A stretch of DNA of 64,000 nucleotides. Source: CAVVAH01 sp963746175. GTDB taxonomy: Bacteria; Actinomycetota; Actinomycetes; JACCUZ01. Positions 34,309 to 42,340 of the stretch are shown here, piece after piece; the first letter of the stretch is position 1; each line of letters starts with the position of its first letter. Below the pieces are notes generated by a model, which was not told the DNA's origin, did not search any database, and worked only from the letters and a program-made list of their open reading frames with translations. The position numbers and the translations under genes were made by a program. Where the stretch lies: positions 372,001-436,000 of the forward strand of contig CAVVAH010000001.1 of the NCBI GenBank assembly GCA_963746175.1, written 5' to 3'.

Positions 34309-35124
34309 ATGGGTGCCGTACGGCGGGTCGCGGGCGCCGACGACCCGCAGCTGCACGACTACGTCGGTCTCACCGACATGGCGTTGCGCACCCGACGGGA
34401 GCCGGCCGAGGGGCTGTTCGTCGCGGAGGGGGAGAAGGTCATCCGGCGGGCGCTCGACGCCGGCTACCGGATGCGCTCGATGCTGCTCGAGGAGAAGTGG
34501 CTGCCACAGCTGGCCGACGTGGTGGACCGGGTGGACGCCCCCGTGCACCTGGCCGGGCTCGACGTCCTCGAGCAGGTCACCGGCTACTCGGTGCACCGCG
34601 GCGCGTTGGCCGCGATGCAGCGGCGTCCGCTGCCCGGAGCGGGCGTGCTGCTCGCCGGCGCCCGCCGGGTCGTCGTCCTCGAGGACGTCACGAACCACAC
34701 CAACGTCGGCGCGGTCTTCCGGGCCGCCGCGGGGCTCGGCGTCGACGCCGTGCTGGTGACCCCGCGGTGCGCCGACCCGCTCTACCGCCGCTCGGTGAAG
34801 GTGTCCATGGGTGCCGTGTTCGCGGTGCCCTGGACCCGGATGGAGCGGTGGCCGGAGGGCGTCGACGACCTGCGCTCCGCCGGGCTCACGGTGGTCGCGC
34901 TGGCCCTGAGCCAGGACGCGGTCGACCTGCGGGAGCTCGCCGCCGACCCGCCGGACCGGCTCGCTCTGCTGCTCGGCACCGAGGGCGACGGGCTGGCTCC
35001 CGGGACGGTCGCGGCCGCCGACGTGGTGGTGCGGATCCCGATGTCCGGGGGAGTCGACTCGCTGAACGTCGCGTCAGCGGCCGCAGTCGCGTTCTGGGCG
35101 CTCGGCCCTCAGAGCCGGCGGTAG
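34309..35124 (+). CDS. SpoU/TrmH family RNA 2'-O-methyltransferase
   Basis: The 271-residue protein has an N-terminal substrate-binding domain (G-L-F-V-A-E-G-E-K-V) and the SPOUT knot with its three motifs. Motif 1 is E-D-V-T-N-H-T-N-V-G-A-V-F-R-A-A, motif 2 is L-L-L-G-T-E-G-D-G-L, and motif 3 is I-P-M-S-G-G-V-D-S-L-N-V-A-S-A-A-A. It should methylate a ribose in rRNA or tRNA using SAM; the exact site is unknown. Its end overlaps the convergent DUF1206 gene by 16 bases. Confidence 0.93.
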   Translation: MGAVRRVAGADDPQLHDYVGLTDMALRTRREPAEGLFVAEGEKVIRRALDAGYRMRSMLLEEKWLPQLADVVDRVDAPVHLAGLDVLEQVTGYSVHRGALAAMQRRPLPGAGVLLAGARRVVVLEDVTNHTNVGAVFRAAAGLGVDAVLVTPRCADPLYRRSVKVSMGAVFAVPWTRMERWPEGVDDLRSAGLTVVALALSQDAVDLRELAADPPDRLALLLGTEGDGLAPGTVAAADVVVRIPMSGGVDSLNVASAAAVAFWALGPQSRR

Positions 35125-35945
35125 CGCGCCTCGGCCCAGCAGTACGCACCGAAGCAGACCAGACCGAGACCGGCGACGACGAGCATCACCTGGCCGCCCG
35201 GGGCGCCGGCCAGGCTCTTCAGCGCCACGTCGAAGCCCTGCGCCTTGCCCGGCTGGTGGTCCATGGCCGCCTTGCACACCAGGACGCCGATGAGCGCGAC
35301 GACCGCACCCCGGCACACGTAGCCGACCTGACCCAGTCGACGCACCGCGGTGAACGTGGTCCGGCTCATCTCGCCGGTGTTCAGGTGCTTCTCGAAGTCG
35401 GTCTTGAGGCCTCGAATGGTGAGCCCGACGGCGATGGCGATGACCACCAGTCCGGCGATGAAGACGAGAGTCTGCCCGCCGGGCCACTCGAGGACCTTGG
35501 CGGTGACGTCCGAGCTGCTGCTCGACGACGAGGACGAGCCGGTCACCGTCTTGAACGCCAGCACTCCGAAGAAGAGGTAGACCAGGCCGTTGGCCGCCGA
35601 GCCGATGCGCTTCGCGGTGCGCTTCTTCTCGTCGGTCTCGTCCCGACGGCCCCACGCCGCCTCGCTGAGCCGCCAGACGGCGTACGCCGCGAATCCCAGG
35701 ACCATCAGCCACAGGACGATCGACCCGCCGGGCTTGTCGGCGATCGTCTGCAGCGCACCCTTCTGGTCGGTGCGCTCGCTGTCGCCGAAGGCGACCTGGA
35801 TCGCCAGCAGGCCGATCAGCCCGTAGACCAGGCCCTTGGCGAGGAACCCGAGACGTGCGGCCATGTTCATGGCGCCGCTGTTGGCGGCCTGGTGGGCAGT
35901 GCCCTCGGCCTGCGCCTTGGCGGAGCCGGCAGTCGGGACGGACAT
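35109..35945 (-). CDS. DUF1206 family membrane protein
   Basis: The 278-residue protein has three repeats of a two-helix unit, each preceded by a short R-x-G-x-x-x-x-G-x-V-Y-x-x-I/F-G pattern (for example L-A-K-G-L-V-Y-G-L-I-G and A-A-N-G-L-V-Y-L-F-F-G), which defines DUF1206. A run of nine consecutive serines lies in the loop after the second repeat. The ATG follows AGGAGGTTTCC, a strong ribosome site. It is an integral membrane protein of unknown function. Confidence 0.9.
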   Translation of the reverse strand: MSVPTAGSAKAQAEGTAHQAANSGAMNMAARLGFLAKGLVYGLIGLLAIQVAFGDSERTDQKGALQTIADKPGGSIVLWLMVLGFAAYAVWRLSEAAWGRRDETDEKKRTAKRIGSAANGLVYLFFGVLAFKTVTGSSSSSSSSSDVTAKVLEWPGGQTLVFIAGLVVIAIAVGLTIRGLKTDFEKHLNTGEMSRTTFTAVRRLGQVGYVCRGAVVALIGVLVCKAAMDHQPGKAQGFDVALKSLAGAPGGQVMLVVAGLGLVCFGAYCWAEARYRRL

Positions 35946-36079
35946 GGAAACCTCCTGGCAGATGGGTGGTCCGGCGAGTGCATACCCGCTGGCCTCCGCC
36001 GGAAGCGTGCCGCCGGACGATCCGCGCCTGCTCCGCGGTGCTGGGAGCGCCGGCCCCGTGCGCCACGCCGACGCCTGAC

Positions 36080-37054
36080 TCACGCCTTCGCGAGCAGCTC
36101 CCGCTCGGCGTCCGGGGACAGCCCGGCGTCGGGCGGCTGCTCGACGGACCGGGTCCAGGCCAGGGTGTCGCGGATCGTGTCGGCGAGCGGCCGCGGCGCC
36201 AGCCCGGCGCCGTACGCCTTGGCGGGGTCGGCGGCCATCAACCAGATGTCGGGGTCGTCACCGCTCCACAGGGGCAGCGTGCCCTCGGGCAGTCCCGCGG
36301 CATGCACCGCCTCGGCGTCCACCCAGCGCAACCGGGTGCCCGCCGGGCCCACGGCGTCGACGATCGCCTCCAGCTGCTGGCGCCAGGTGAAGACCGGCTC
36401 GGGGCTCACGGCGTGGAAGGCGCCGGACGCGCCGTCCTCGAGCAGCCGCACCATCCAGGCCGCCATGTCCCGCACGTCGATGACCTGCGCGGGCACGTCC
36501 TGCGGTCCCGGTGCCAGGACGTCGCCACCGCGGGCGATCCGCGTCACCCACCAGGGGAACCGCCAGGTGTAGTCGTCCGGCCCGACGACGTACGTCGGGC
36601 GTACCAGCACCGTCCGCGGGCCGTGCCGCTCCACCGCCATCCGCTCGCAGAGCACCTTGAGGCCGCCGTAGCTCTCGTTGGTGACCACGTCGACGGACGG
36701 GTCGTCGAGCTCGGCCAGCGGTGCGTCCTCGGTGATACCGGGTCCGTCGGCCGGTGCGTACGCCGAGACGCTGGACACCAGCAGGTGGTGGCCGCCACGC
36801 TCGCCCAGCGCGTCCGCCAGGGCGTGCACCTGGCGAGGCAGGTAGGCGCAGGTGTCGACCGTGGCGTCCCACTCGCCGTCCGCCAGGGCTGACAGGTCGC
36901 TGTCACGGTCGCCGGTGCGGTGCTCGACGTCCGGGAAGAGGTCTGCTCCGGTCCGGCCGCGGTGGAACAGCGTCACCTCGTGGCCGGCCGCGAGGGCCTG
37001 CTCCACGACGTGCTTGCCGATGAACCGGGTGCCGCCGACCATGAGGATGCGCAT
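36080..37054 (-). CDS. NAD-dependent epimerase/reductase, extended SDR
   Basis: This is a 324-residue extended short-chain dehydrogenase with G-G-T-R-F-I-G near the start, V-S-S-V-S-A-Y and E-S-Y-G-G-L-K (catalytic Tyr and Lys), and later V-R-P-T-Y-V-V-G-P. The atypical family resembles plant chloroplast stem-loop binding and isoflavone-reductase-like proteins. It could modify a nucleotide sugar or act as a reductase; no substrate can be assigned. The start has a TAGGGT box at 6 bases. Confidence 0.88.
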   Translation of the reverse strand: MRILMVGGTRFIGKHVVEQALAAGHEVTLFHRGRTGADLFPDVEHRTGDRDSDLSALADGEWDATVDTCAYLPRQVHALADALGERGGHHLLVSSVSAYAPADGPGITEDAPLAELDDPSVDVVTNESYGGLKVLCERMAVERHGPRTVLVRPTYVVGPDDYTWRFPWWVTRIARGGDVLAPGPQDVPAQVIDVRDMAAWMVRLLEDGASGAFHAVSPEPVFTWRQQLEAIVDAVGPAGTRLRWVDAEAVHAAGLPEGTLPLWSGDDPDIWLMAADPAKAYGAGLAPRPLADTIRDTLAWTRSVEQPPDAGLSPDAERELLAKA

Positions 37055-37060
37055 GCCGGA

Positions 37061-37066
37061 ACCCTA
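37061..37066 (-). promoter_or_regulatory. Leaderless -10 box of the epimerase gene
   Basis: TAGGGT on the minus strand lies 6 bases before the ATG at 37054. Confidence 0.5.
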
Positions 37067-37166
37067 GAGCTAGCGCCGTATCGCGGTAGGCCGGAGCTGC
37101 GTTCGTCGTCGTCTCACGCGCCGCCCCGGCTGAGCGCAGTGCGGTGAGGACGGGGCGGCTGCGGGG

Positions 37167-37769
37167 TCAGCGCAGCAGGGCGCCGGTGCCGGTCGCGGCG
37201 GCGGCCCAGAGCAGGCTGGCCAGGGTGCCGATGATGAACTCCTCCGGTGCGTCGGGCGACCGGCCGTCGCGCCCGGAGTCGCGCAGCTCGGGGTAGCGGC
37301 CCACGCCCTTGACGGCGAGCACCAGCGCCAGCCCCTCGGGGAAACCGGCGAGCAGCGTCCCGGCGACGGCGGCGCGCTCCAGGTAGCCGATCCAGGCTCC
37401 GCCGCGCAGGACCGAGCCGGGTGCCTCGAGGTCGAGCGGCGCCTCGGCGCCGGGGTCCCGCGGGGTCCGCTCGGTGCCTCTGGTGCGGGCCCGCGCCGGC
37501 AGCACCTCACCCCGTGTCAGCCGGAACGTGGCGCGCACCGCGTGGCTGCCGGCCACGACGGCTGCCAGGACGGCCAGGACGGCAGCCGCGGCGCGCTGCC
37601 AGCCCTCGGCGCCGTCGGATGCGGCTGCGGCGGCGGCCGCGGCGGCGAGCAGCAGCCCGGCCAGGAGGGCGACGGGGAGCACCGGGTCGGCGACCAGCAG
37701 GCGGGCCGGACGGTGCAGAAGGGGAGCCGCGGCGGCGAGCAGCAGGAGCAGCAGGGCGAGCGTCGTCAC
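37167..37769 (-). CDS. Membrane protein paired with SatD-like gene
   Basis: This is a 200-residue Ala/Leu-rich protein with about three to four hydrophobic segments and a conserved-looking end, G-V-G-R-Y-P-E-L-R and A-P-E-E-F-I-I-G-T-L-A-S-L-L-W-A. Its start overlaps the stop of the SatD-like gene (ATGA), so the two are cotranslated. Pairs of a SatD-type protein and a small membrane protein recur in actinobacteria and firmicutes. The function is unknown, possibly an envelope-stress pair. Confidence 0.65.
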   Translation of the reverse strand: MTTLALLLLLLAAAAPLLHRPARLLVADPVLPVALLAGLLLAAAAAAAAASDGAEGWQRAAAAVLAVLAAVVAGSHAVRATFRLTRGEVLPARARTRGTERTPRDPGAEAPLDLEAPGSVLRGGAWIGYLERAAVAGTLLAGFPEGLALVLAVKGVGRYPELRDSGRDGRSPDAPEEFIIGTLASLLWAAAATGTGALLR

Positions 37770-38365
37770 GATCCGCCCACTGTGCCAGCAGCCTCGGACA
37801 AGAGGTGCACGGCCAGCTCGCGGCCCGGGACCTCGAGGTGCCAGTCGGCGGCCTGCAGCCGCTGGGAGACGGCTTGCTTGCTCACCCCGAGCCGGCCGGC
37901 CACCTCCAGCTGGTTCAGGCCCTCACGCGCGAGGGCGACGGCCTCTGCGCCGCGCTCGGTCCGGCGCTGGAGCAGGGCCGCGACCAGGTCGAGAGCGGTC
38001 TGGGCCCGCCGCGCCGAGCCGTCCTCAGGACCGACCACCGCGAGGCAGGTCGTGCGCGGCTTGGCTGCGGTCACCGCTGCGCGGGCACGCACGAAAGCCG
38101 GTCCCGAGCCGGCCCGGGTGCTCGCGGGGAGCGGCTGGTCGACCGCACCGATCCCCACGCCCACGCTCCACTGCCTGTCGCGGACCAGCAGCAGCGTGAG
38201 GTCGACGACGGCTTCCGGCCGGTCGAGGACCGCCTGCACCTCGTCGCCGGCGGTCCGCTCGAACGGCCGCACCAGGTCGGTGCGGCGGGAGAGGTCGCGC
38301 AGCAGCGCTTCGACCCGGTCGCGGGTCCGGCGGCTGTGCCGCTGGTCGACGGTGAGCACGAACAT
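37766..38365 (-). CDS. SatD-like protein with helix-turn-helix end
   Basis: The 199-residue protein begins F-V-L-T-V-D-Q-R-H-S-R-R and has F-E-R-T-A-G-D-E-V-Q, the G-D-E region found in SatD-type proteins, and a C-terminal helix-turn-helix (E-V-A-G-R-L-G-V-S-K-Q-A-V-S-Q-R-L). SatD was described from acid-tolerance work in streptococci, with no biochemical role. A DNA-binding regulator is inferred from the HTH. A TAGGCT box precedes the ATG by 7 bases. Confidence 0.65.
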   Translation of the reverse strand: MFVLTVDQRHSRRTRDRVEALLRDLSRRTDLVRPFERTAGDEVQAVLDRPEAVVDLTLLLVRDRQWSVGVGIGAVDQPLPASTRAGSGPAFVRARAAVTAAKPRTTCLAVVGPEDGSARRAQTALDLVAALLQRRTERGAEAVALAREGLNQLEVAGRLGVSKQAVSQRLQAADWHLEVPGRELAVHLLSEAAGTVGGS

Positions 38366-38372
38366 GGCGACA

Positions 38373-38378
38373 AGCCTA
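38373..38378 (-). promoter_or_regulatory. Leaderless -10 box of the SatD-like gene
   Basis: TAGGCT on the minus strand lies 7 bases before the ATG at 38365. Confidence 0.5.
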
Positions 38379-38435
38379 AGGCCTTGATACGTTCAGGTCA
38401 AGTTCTCGACGTTGACCGTTGGGCCCGGCCATCGG

Positions 38436-38441
38436 TAGCCT
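38436..38441 (+). promoter_or_regulatory. Leaderless -10 box of the ltrA-like gene
   Basis: TAGCCT lies 6 bases before the ATG at 38448. Confidence 0.5.
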
Positions 38442-38447
38442 CCCGCC

Positions 38448-39653
38448 ATGACCGTGCCCGGGGCGGGGACCCGGCGGACCGCGTTCCGCCGACCGATGAC
38501 CGCCCGGCCCGCCGACGAGGAGCACCGTTCCTCGACGCCGCTCGAGCTGCTCTTCGACCTCACGTTCGTCGTCGCCGTCTCGCGCGCGGCGGCCGAGCTC
38601 GCCCACGACGTGGCCGCCGGGCACGTCGGCCACGCGGTCGTCGCGTACGCCATGGTCTTCTTCGGGATCTGGTGGGCCTGGATGAACTTCACCTGGTTCG
38701 CCTCGGCGTACGACACCGACGATGTCGGCTACCGGCTGCTGACCCTGCTGCAGATGGCCGGTGTGCTCATCTACGCCGCCGGCGTGCACGACGCGTTCGC
38801 GGACGCCGACTTCGTCACCGGCACGATCGGCTACGTCGTCATGCGCATCGCCCTGGTCGGCCAGTGGGCGCGCGCCGCCAGCGGCGACCCCGAGCACCGG
38901 TCGACCTGTCGCCGGTACGTCGTCGGGGTGTCGCTGGTGCAGGTCGCCTGGGTGCTCCGGCTGCTGCTCCCACCGGACCTGGCGTTCCCGCTGTTCTTCG
39001 TGCTCGCCACCGTCGATGTCCTGGTGCCGCTGTGGGCTGAGCGACCGCGCCAGACGACCTGGCACCCCGAGCACATCGCGGAGCGCTACGGGCTGTTCAC
39101 GATCATCGTGCTGGGGGAGTGCGTGCTGGCGGCGACAGTCGCGCTGCAGGTCGTGGTCGAGGACGACGGCTGGGACACCGACCTGGTGCTGCTCGGCGCC
39201 GGCGGCCTGGTCCTGCTGTTCGCCCTGTGGTGGATGTACTTCCTCAAGGACGCCGGCGAGGGCCTGCGCCGCCGGCCCGAGCACTCGTTCCTGTGGGGCT
39301 ACGGCCACTACGTCGTCTTCGCCGCACTGGCCGCCCTCGGTGCGGGACTGGAGGTCGGCGTGGAGGCGCTCGGGCACCACCCGGAGGTGTCCGACCCCGT
39401 GGTCGCGCTGGCCATGACCGTGCCGGTGGCGCTGTTCGTGGTCGTCGTCTGGCTGCTGCACGCCCCGCTGGCCGACGGCTACCGCGCCACGGCGCTGCCG
39501 GTGCTCGGGGCGGCCCTCGCGGTCCTGGCGGTCGCCCTCCTCGTGCCGCTGGGGCTGTCGATCGCGCTGGTCCCGTGGCTGGCCACGCTGCCGGTCGCGT
39601 TTCTCGTGGCGACCCACCTCGACGGCACCGGGGCGGTACCTCATCCCGGGTAG
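38448..39653 (+). CDS. Low temperature requirement protein A (LtrA) family
   Basis: This is a 401-residue integral membrane protein with about ten helices. The LtrA hallmarks are present: S-T-P-L-E-L-L-F-D-L-T-F-V-V-A near the start, W-W-A-W-M-N-F-T-W-F, the central E-R-Y-G-L-F-T-I-I-V-L-G-E motif, and W-W-M-Y-F in the second half. The biochemical role of this family is not established, though it was named from cold growth in Listeria. It overlaps the convergent VOC-GrpB gene by 13 bases. Confidence 0.92.
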   Translation: MTVPGAGTRRTAFRRPMTARPADEEHRSSTPLELLFDLTFVVAVSRAAAELAHDVAAGHVGHAVVAYAMVFFGIWWAWMNFTWFASAYDTDDVGYRLLTLLQMAGVLIYAAGVHDAFADADFVTGTIGYVVMRIALVGQWARAASGDPEHRSTCRRYVVGVSLVQVAWVLRLLLPPDLAFPLFFVLATVDVLVPLWAERPRQTTWHPEHIAERYGLFTIIVLGECVLAATVALQVVVEDDGWDTDLVLLGAGGLVLLFALWWMYFLKDAGEGLRRRPEHSFLWGYGHYVVFAALAALGAGLEVGVEALGHHPEVSDPVVALAMTVPVALFVVVVWLLHAPLADGYRATALPVLGAALAVLAVALLVPLGLSIALVPWLATLPVAFLVATHLDGTGAVPHPG

Positions 39654-40927
39654 CGGGCCACCTGCCGGACCGCCCGGGCGAGCTCGTCGACCTCAGCCGG
39701 CCACCTGCTGTCGACAGCGAGCAGGCGGCCGGGCAGGGCCGTGCTCGCCAGGTCGCCACGGACGACCGTCGCCGGGGACCGGGAGCAGACCGTGGCGACG
39801 GCCCGACGTGCGGCTGCTGGGCCGCCGGTCGCCGCGCCGAGCTCCGCCAGGTCGAGCAGGGGGACGCCGAGCGACGCGGCGACGCCGGCAGCCCGGTCGT
39901 CGCCCTCGGGCAGCAGGACGTGCACGCCGGTCACCGCCGTTTCCCGGCGCAGCGCCCGGGCGACGATGTCCTCGACCACGGGGCCCTTCGCGTCGGCGTA
40001 CTGCTGGACCAGCTCCCAGCTGCGCCGCGCCAGGCCCTGCTTGGTGCGGCGGTAGAGCGCGAGGTCGTCGGGGTCGGAGCGGAGGTGGTCGCGGAAGGCG
40101 AGCATCCGGTCGACCTCGACGGACCCGATCCCGAAGACGTGCAGGTTGACCTGCGGAACCGCTGACGGGTCGAGGGGCTTGAGCAGCCGGTGCTCCTGCC
40201 AGTCCGGCTCCCGGTGCCGCAGGGCGTACCCGAGAGCTGCCAGCGCATCGACGTACGCCACCTCGTCGGTCGGGTCCGGGACGGCGAGGGCGAGGTCGAT
40301 GACCGGCTTGGCCACCAGCCCGGGCACCGACGTGGACCCGACGTGCTCGACTAGCATCGCGACCGGGCCGAGGGCCGCCCGCACCTCCGCGGCCAGCCGG
40401 GCGCCCGACGCCGCCCAGCCCGGGTCGGGATCGGCCAGCAGCACCGGCCCGTCCGCCCGGGTGGGACCGCCGGTCACCCACTCCGGGCCGGCCATGACCT
40501 CCGCGACACTGCGTGCTGCGTCGCCGGACGCGTCGGACCAGACCGTGAGCTGCAGGCCGGCAGGGCCCTCCAGCCGGGCGTTCAGCGAGTCCCACGGCGT
40601 CCGCGTGGGCGGCGCGACGACCTCGGCCCCGGCGCGGGCCAACCGGTCCGTCACCGCCGCGGAGTCCGCGACCTCGAACGCGACCCGGACCGGCCCGGCC
40701 ACCCGGCGGCCCACCTCGACCTCGTCGATGTACGCGGCGTACGCCGGGTCGGCCAGCTCCAGGGACGCGCGGCCGGCGGCCAGGATCGTCAGCCGGCCGC
40801 CCGGCGAGCTGTACGACGCCTGCTCGCGGAGCCCGAGCTGGTCGCGGTAGAAGGCGAGTGCCTCGTCGTAGTCCGGTGCCGTCACCGAGAGCCGGAGCTC
40901 GGTGACGTCGTCGTCCTGGTCGGTCAT
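39641..40927 (-). CDS. VOC-GrpB fusion protein with extra C-terminal domain
   Basis: This 428-residue protein has three parts. Residues 1-135 form a VOC unit (L-R-L-S-V-T-A-P-D-Y; F-Y-R-D-Q-L-G-L). Residues 160-325 form a GrpB/UPF0157 domain of the nucleotidyltransferase fold (V-E-H-V-G-S-T-S-V-P-G-L, V-I-D-L-A-L and R-D-H-L-R-S-D-P). The last 100 residues resemble a small Rossmann-like segment (G-V-H-V-L-L-P-E-G-D-D) without a family I can name. GrpB domains often occur alone as possible nucleotidyltransferases. A TAGCGT box precedes the ATG by 6 bases. Confidence 0.8.
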   Translation of the reverse strand: MTDQDDDVTELRLSVTAPDYDEALAFYRDQLGLREQASYSSPGGRLTILAAGRASLELADPAYAAYIDEVEVGRRVAGPVRVAFEVADSAAVTDRLARAGAEVVAPPTRTPWDSLNARLEGPAGLQLTVWSDASGDAARSVAEVMAGPEWVTGGPTRADGPVLLADPDPGWAASGARLAAEVRAALGPVAMLVEHVGSTSVPGLVAKPVIDLALAVPDPTDEVAYVDALAALGYALRHREPDWQEHRLLKPLDPSAVPQVNLHVFGIGSVEVDRMLAFRDHLRSDPDDLALYRRTKQGLARRSWELVQQYADAKGPVVEDIVARALRRETAVTGVHVLLPEGDDRAAGVAASLGVPLLDLAELGAATGGPAAARRAVATVCSRSPATVVRGDLASTALPGRLLAVDSRWPAEVDELARAVRQVARYPG

Positions 40928-40933
40928 GGCGTG

Positions 40934-40939
40934 ACGCTA
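40934..40939 (-). promoter_or_regulatory. Leaderless -10 box of the VOC-GrpB gene
   Basis: TAGCGT on the minus strand lies 6 bases before the ATG at 40927. Confidence 0.5.
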
Positions 40940-40954
40940 CGGGAGGATGCCGGG

Positions 40955-41653
40955 GTGACGGGACCGAGAGCCGTGTCCCGGCGGACCGAGGTCGCGCCGG
41001 AGCGGCTGGCCGGTTGGATCGACCGCTTCGCGGCGGCGCACGGCGGCGTCGCTGCGAGCGCCGAGGACGGTGAGGTGGTGCTCACAGCCCCCGACGGCGG
41101 GCTGGCGCGGCTGACGGTGCCGTTCCCGCCGATGGCCGCGGAGCCCTCGGCGGTGGACGGCGAGCTCCTCGCGTCGCTGACGGCGCACGTCGTGCGCGAC
41201 CGCCGGATCGGTGTGCTGCTCGTGCGCCTCGGTGGTCACGCTGCGGGTGTCTTCGAGGGGCCACGGCTGGTCACGAGCAAGGTCGGCTCGCGTCAGGTGC
41301 ACGGCCGCAGCTCGGCGGGAGGCTGGTCGCAGCAGCGCTTCGCCCGGCGCCGCGAGGGGCAGGTCCGGGTGGCGCTCGCCGCCGCCGCCGACGTCGCCAC
41401 CCGGATCCTGCTCCCGGAGGTGACGCGGCTGGACGCCGTGGTCCTGGGCGGCGACCGGCGCTCGGTCGAGGCGGTGCTCGCCGACCCCCGGCTGTCGCCG
41501 CTGCGAGCCCTGGTGGCGCCGCCGCTTCTCGACGTACCGGATCCTCGGCTCGCGGTGCTCGAGGCGACCGCTTCCCGGTTCCGGGCCGTGCGGGTCGAGG
41601 TGGTCGACCCGCCGAGCGCTGCGGACCTGCCCGGGCCGATGCGCCCGCACTAG
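40955..41653 (+). CDS. acVLRF1 family peptidyl-tRNA hydrolase
   Basis: This is a 232-residue protein of the actinobacterial Vms1-like release factor 1 group, an eRF1-like fold thought to free nascent chains from tRNA on stalled large ribosomal subunits. The diagnostic segment is V-G-S-R-Q-V-H-G-R-S-S-A-G-G-W-S-Q-Q-R-F, where a Gln takes the place of the eRF1 GGQ glutamine. Before it are G-V-L-L-V-R-L-G-G and A-A-G-V-F-E-G. GTG 40955 is chosen because GGGAGG lies 8 bases upstream; an earlier GTG at 40931 lacks one. Confidence 0.82.
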   Translation: MTGPRAVSRRTEVAPERLAGWIDRFAAAHGGVAASAEDGEVVLTAPDGGLARLTVPFPPMAAEPSAVDGELLASLTAHVVRDRRIGVLLVRLGGHAAGVFEGPRLVTSKVGSRQVHGRSSAGGWSQQRFARRREGQVRVALAAAADVATRILLPEVTRLDAVVLGGDRRSVEAVLADPRLSPLRALVAPPLLDVPDPRLAVLEATASRFRAVRVEVVDPPSAADLPGPMRPH

Positions 41654-41734
41654 CCGCGGTCGGACTTGATAGCCCGATCGGGTGAGAAGTGCCAACACTC
41701 GGCAAACCCGGACCTCTCGGGTCGGACAAGTCCC

Positions 41735-41740
41735 TAGCGT
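41735..41740 (+). promoter_or_regulatory. Candidate -10 box of the GNAT-like gene
   Basis: TAGCGT lies 42 bases before the ATG at 41783. With a GGAGGGG ribosome site in between, this transcript would have a leader, unlike most of its neighbours. A 10-bp perfect palindrome, CCCGATCGGG, sits upstream at 41673-41682. Confidence 0.4.
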
Positions 41741-41782
41741 CCCTGGTGTCCACACGTGGACCCAGCGGAGGGGCTACCAGAC

Positions 41783-42340
41783 ATGACGGTCGTGCAGACC
41801 CAGCAGGTCGTCGACGGCGACCTGCGTGAGCGGGCCTGGAAGCTCTACCTCCAGTCGTTCGACGACCTGCGCTACCTCGCGGTGCAGCGGCACGTGATGT
41901 ACGGCGACGAGTTCGACGGCGTCATGGGCGACGCGCGCGTCACGAAGTTCCTGCTGCACGGCGAGGACGGCTCGCTGCAGGCGATGAGCACGATGACCTC
42001 CGACCTGCGGTCGATGCCGCTCATCTCACCGGAGTACTTCGCGCGCAGGTGGCCGGAGCGCTACCAGGCCGGCCTGATCTTCTACATCGGCTTCCTCGCG
42101 GTGCACCCCGACAGCCACGGCACGGGCATCTTCGGCGACCTGGTGCGGGCGATGACCGAGCCGGTCGCGCTTCAGGAGGGGCTCGCCGTCATCGACGTCT
42201 GCACCTACAACAAGGATCGGCTGCACCTGCCGCGGGCGATCCGCTGGCTGGCCTCGACGTGGGCGTCCTCGGTCGAGATGAGCGACCTCGACGCCCAGAC
42301 GTACGTGGGTTACGACTTCGCGCGCGCCGCGACGGGCTGA
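41783..42340 (+). CDS. GNAT-like N-acyltransferase family protein
   Basis: This is a 185-residue protein with weak GNAT features. A beta strand G-F-L-A-V-H-P is followed by H-G-T-G-I-F-G-D-L-V, close to the acetyl-CoA pyrophosphate loop (R/Q-x-x-G-x-G/A). The N-terminal part (W-K-L-Y-L-Q-S-F-D-D-L-R) is unusual for GNATs and resembles the autoinducer-synthase-like branch of the fold. The ATG at 41783 follows GGAGGGG; a GTG at 41756 has no site. The acceptor is unknown. It overlaps the convergent GGDEF-EAL gene by 31 bases. Confidence 0.55.
   Translation: MTVVQTQQVVDGDLRERAWKLYLQSFDDLRYLAVQRHVMYGDEFDGVMGDARVTKFLLHGEDGSLQAMSTMTSDLRSMPLISPEYFARRWPERYQAGLIFYIGFLAVHPDSHGTGIFGDLVRAMTEPVALQEGLAVIDVCTYNKDRLHLPRAIRWLASTWASSVEMSDLDAQTYVGYDFARAATG

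Noticed and set aside
41673..41682. Palindrome CCCGATCGGG upstream of the GNAT-like gene as an operator
   Set aside because: A 10-base GC palindrome is expected by chance in this composition and it lies more than 50 bases from the likely -10 box.
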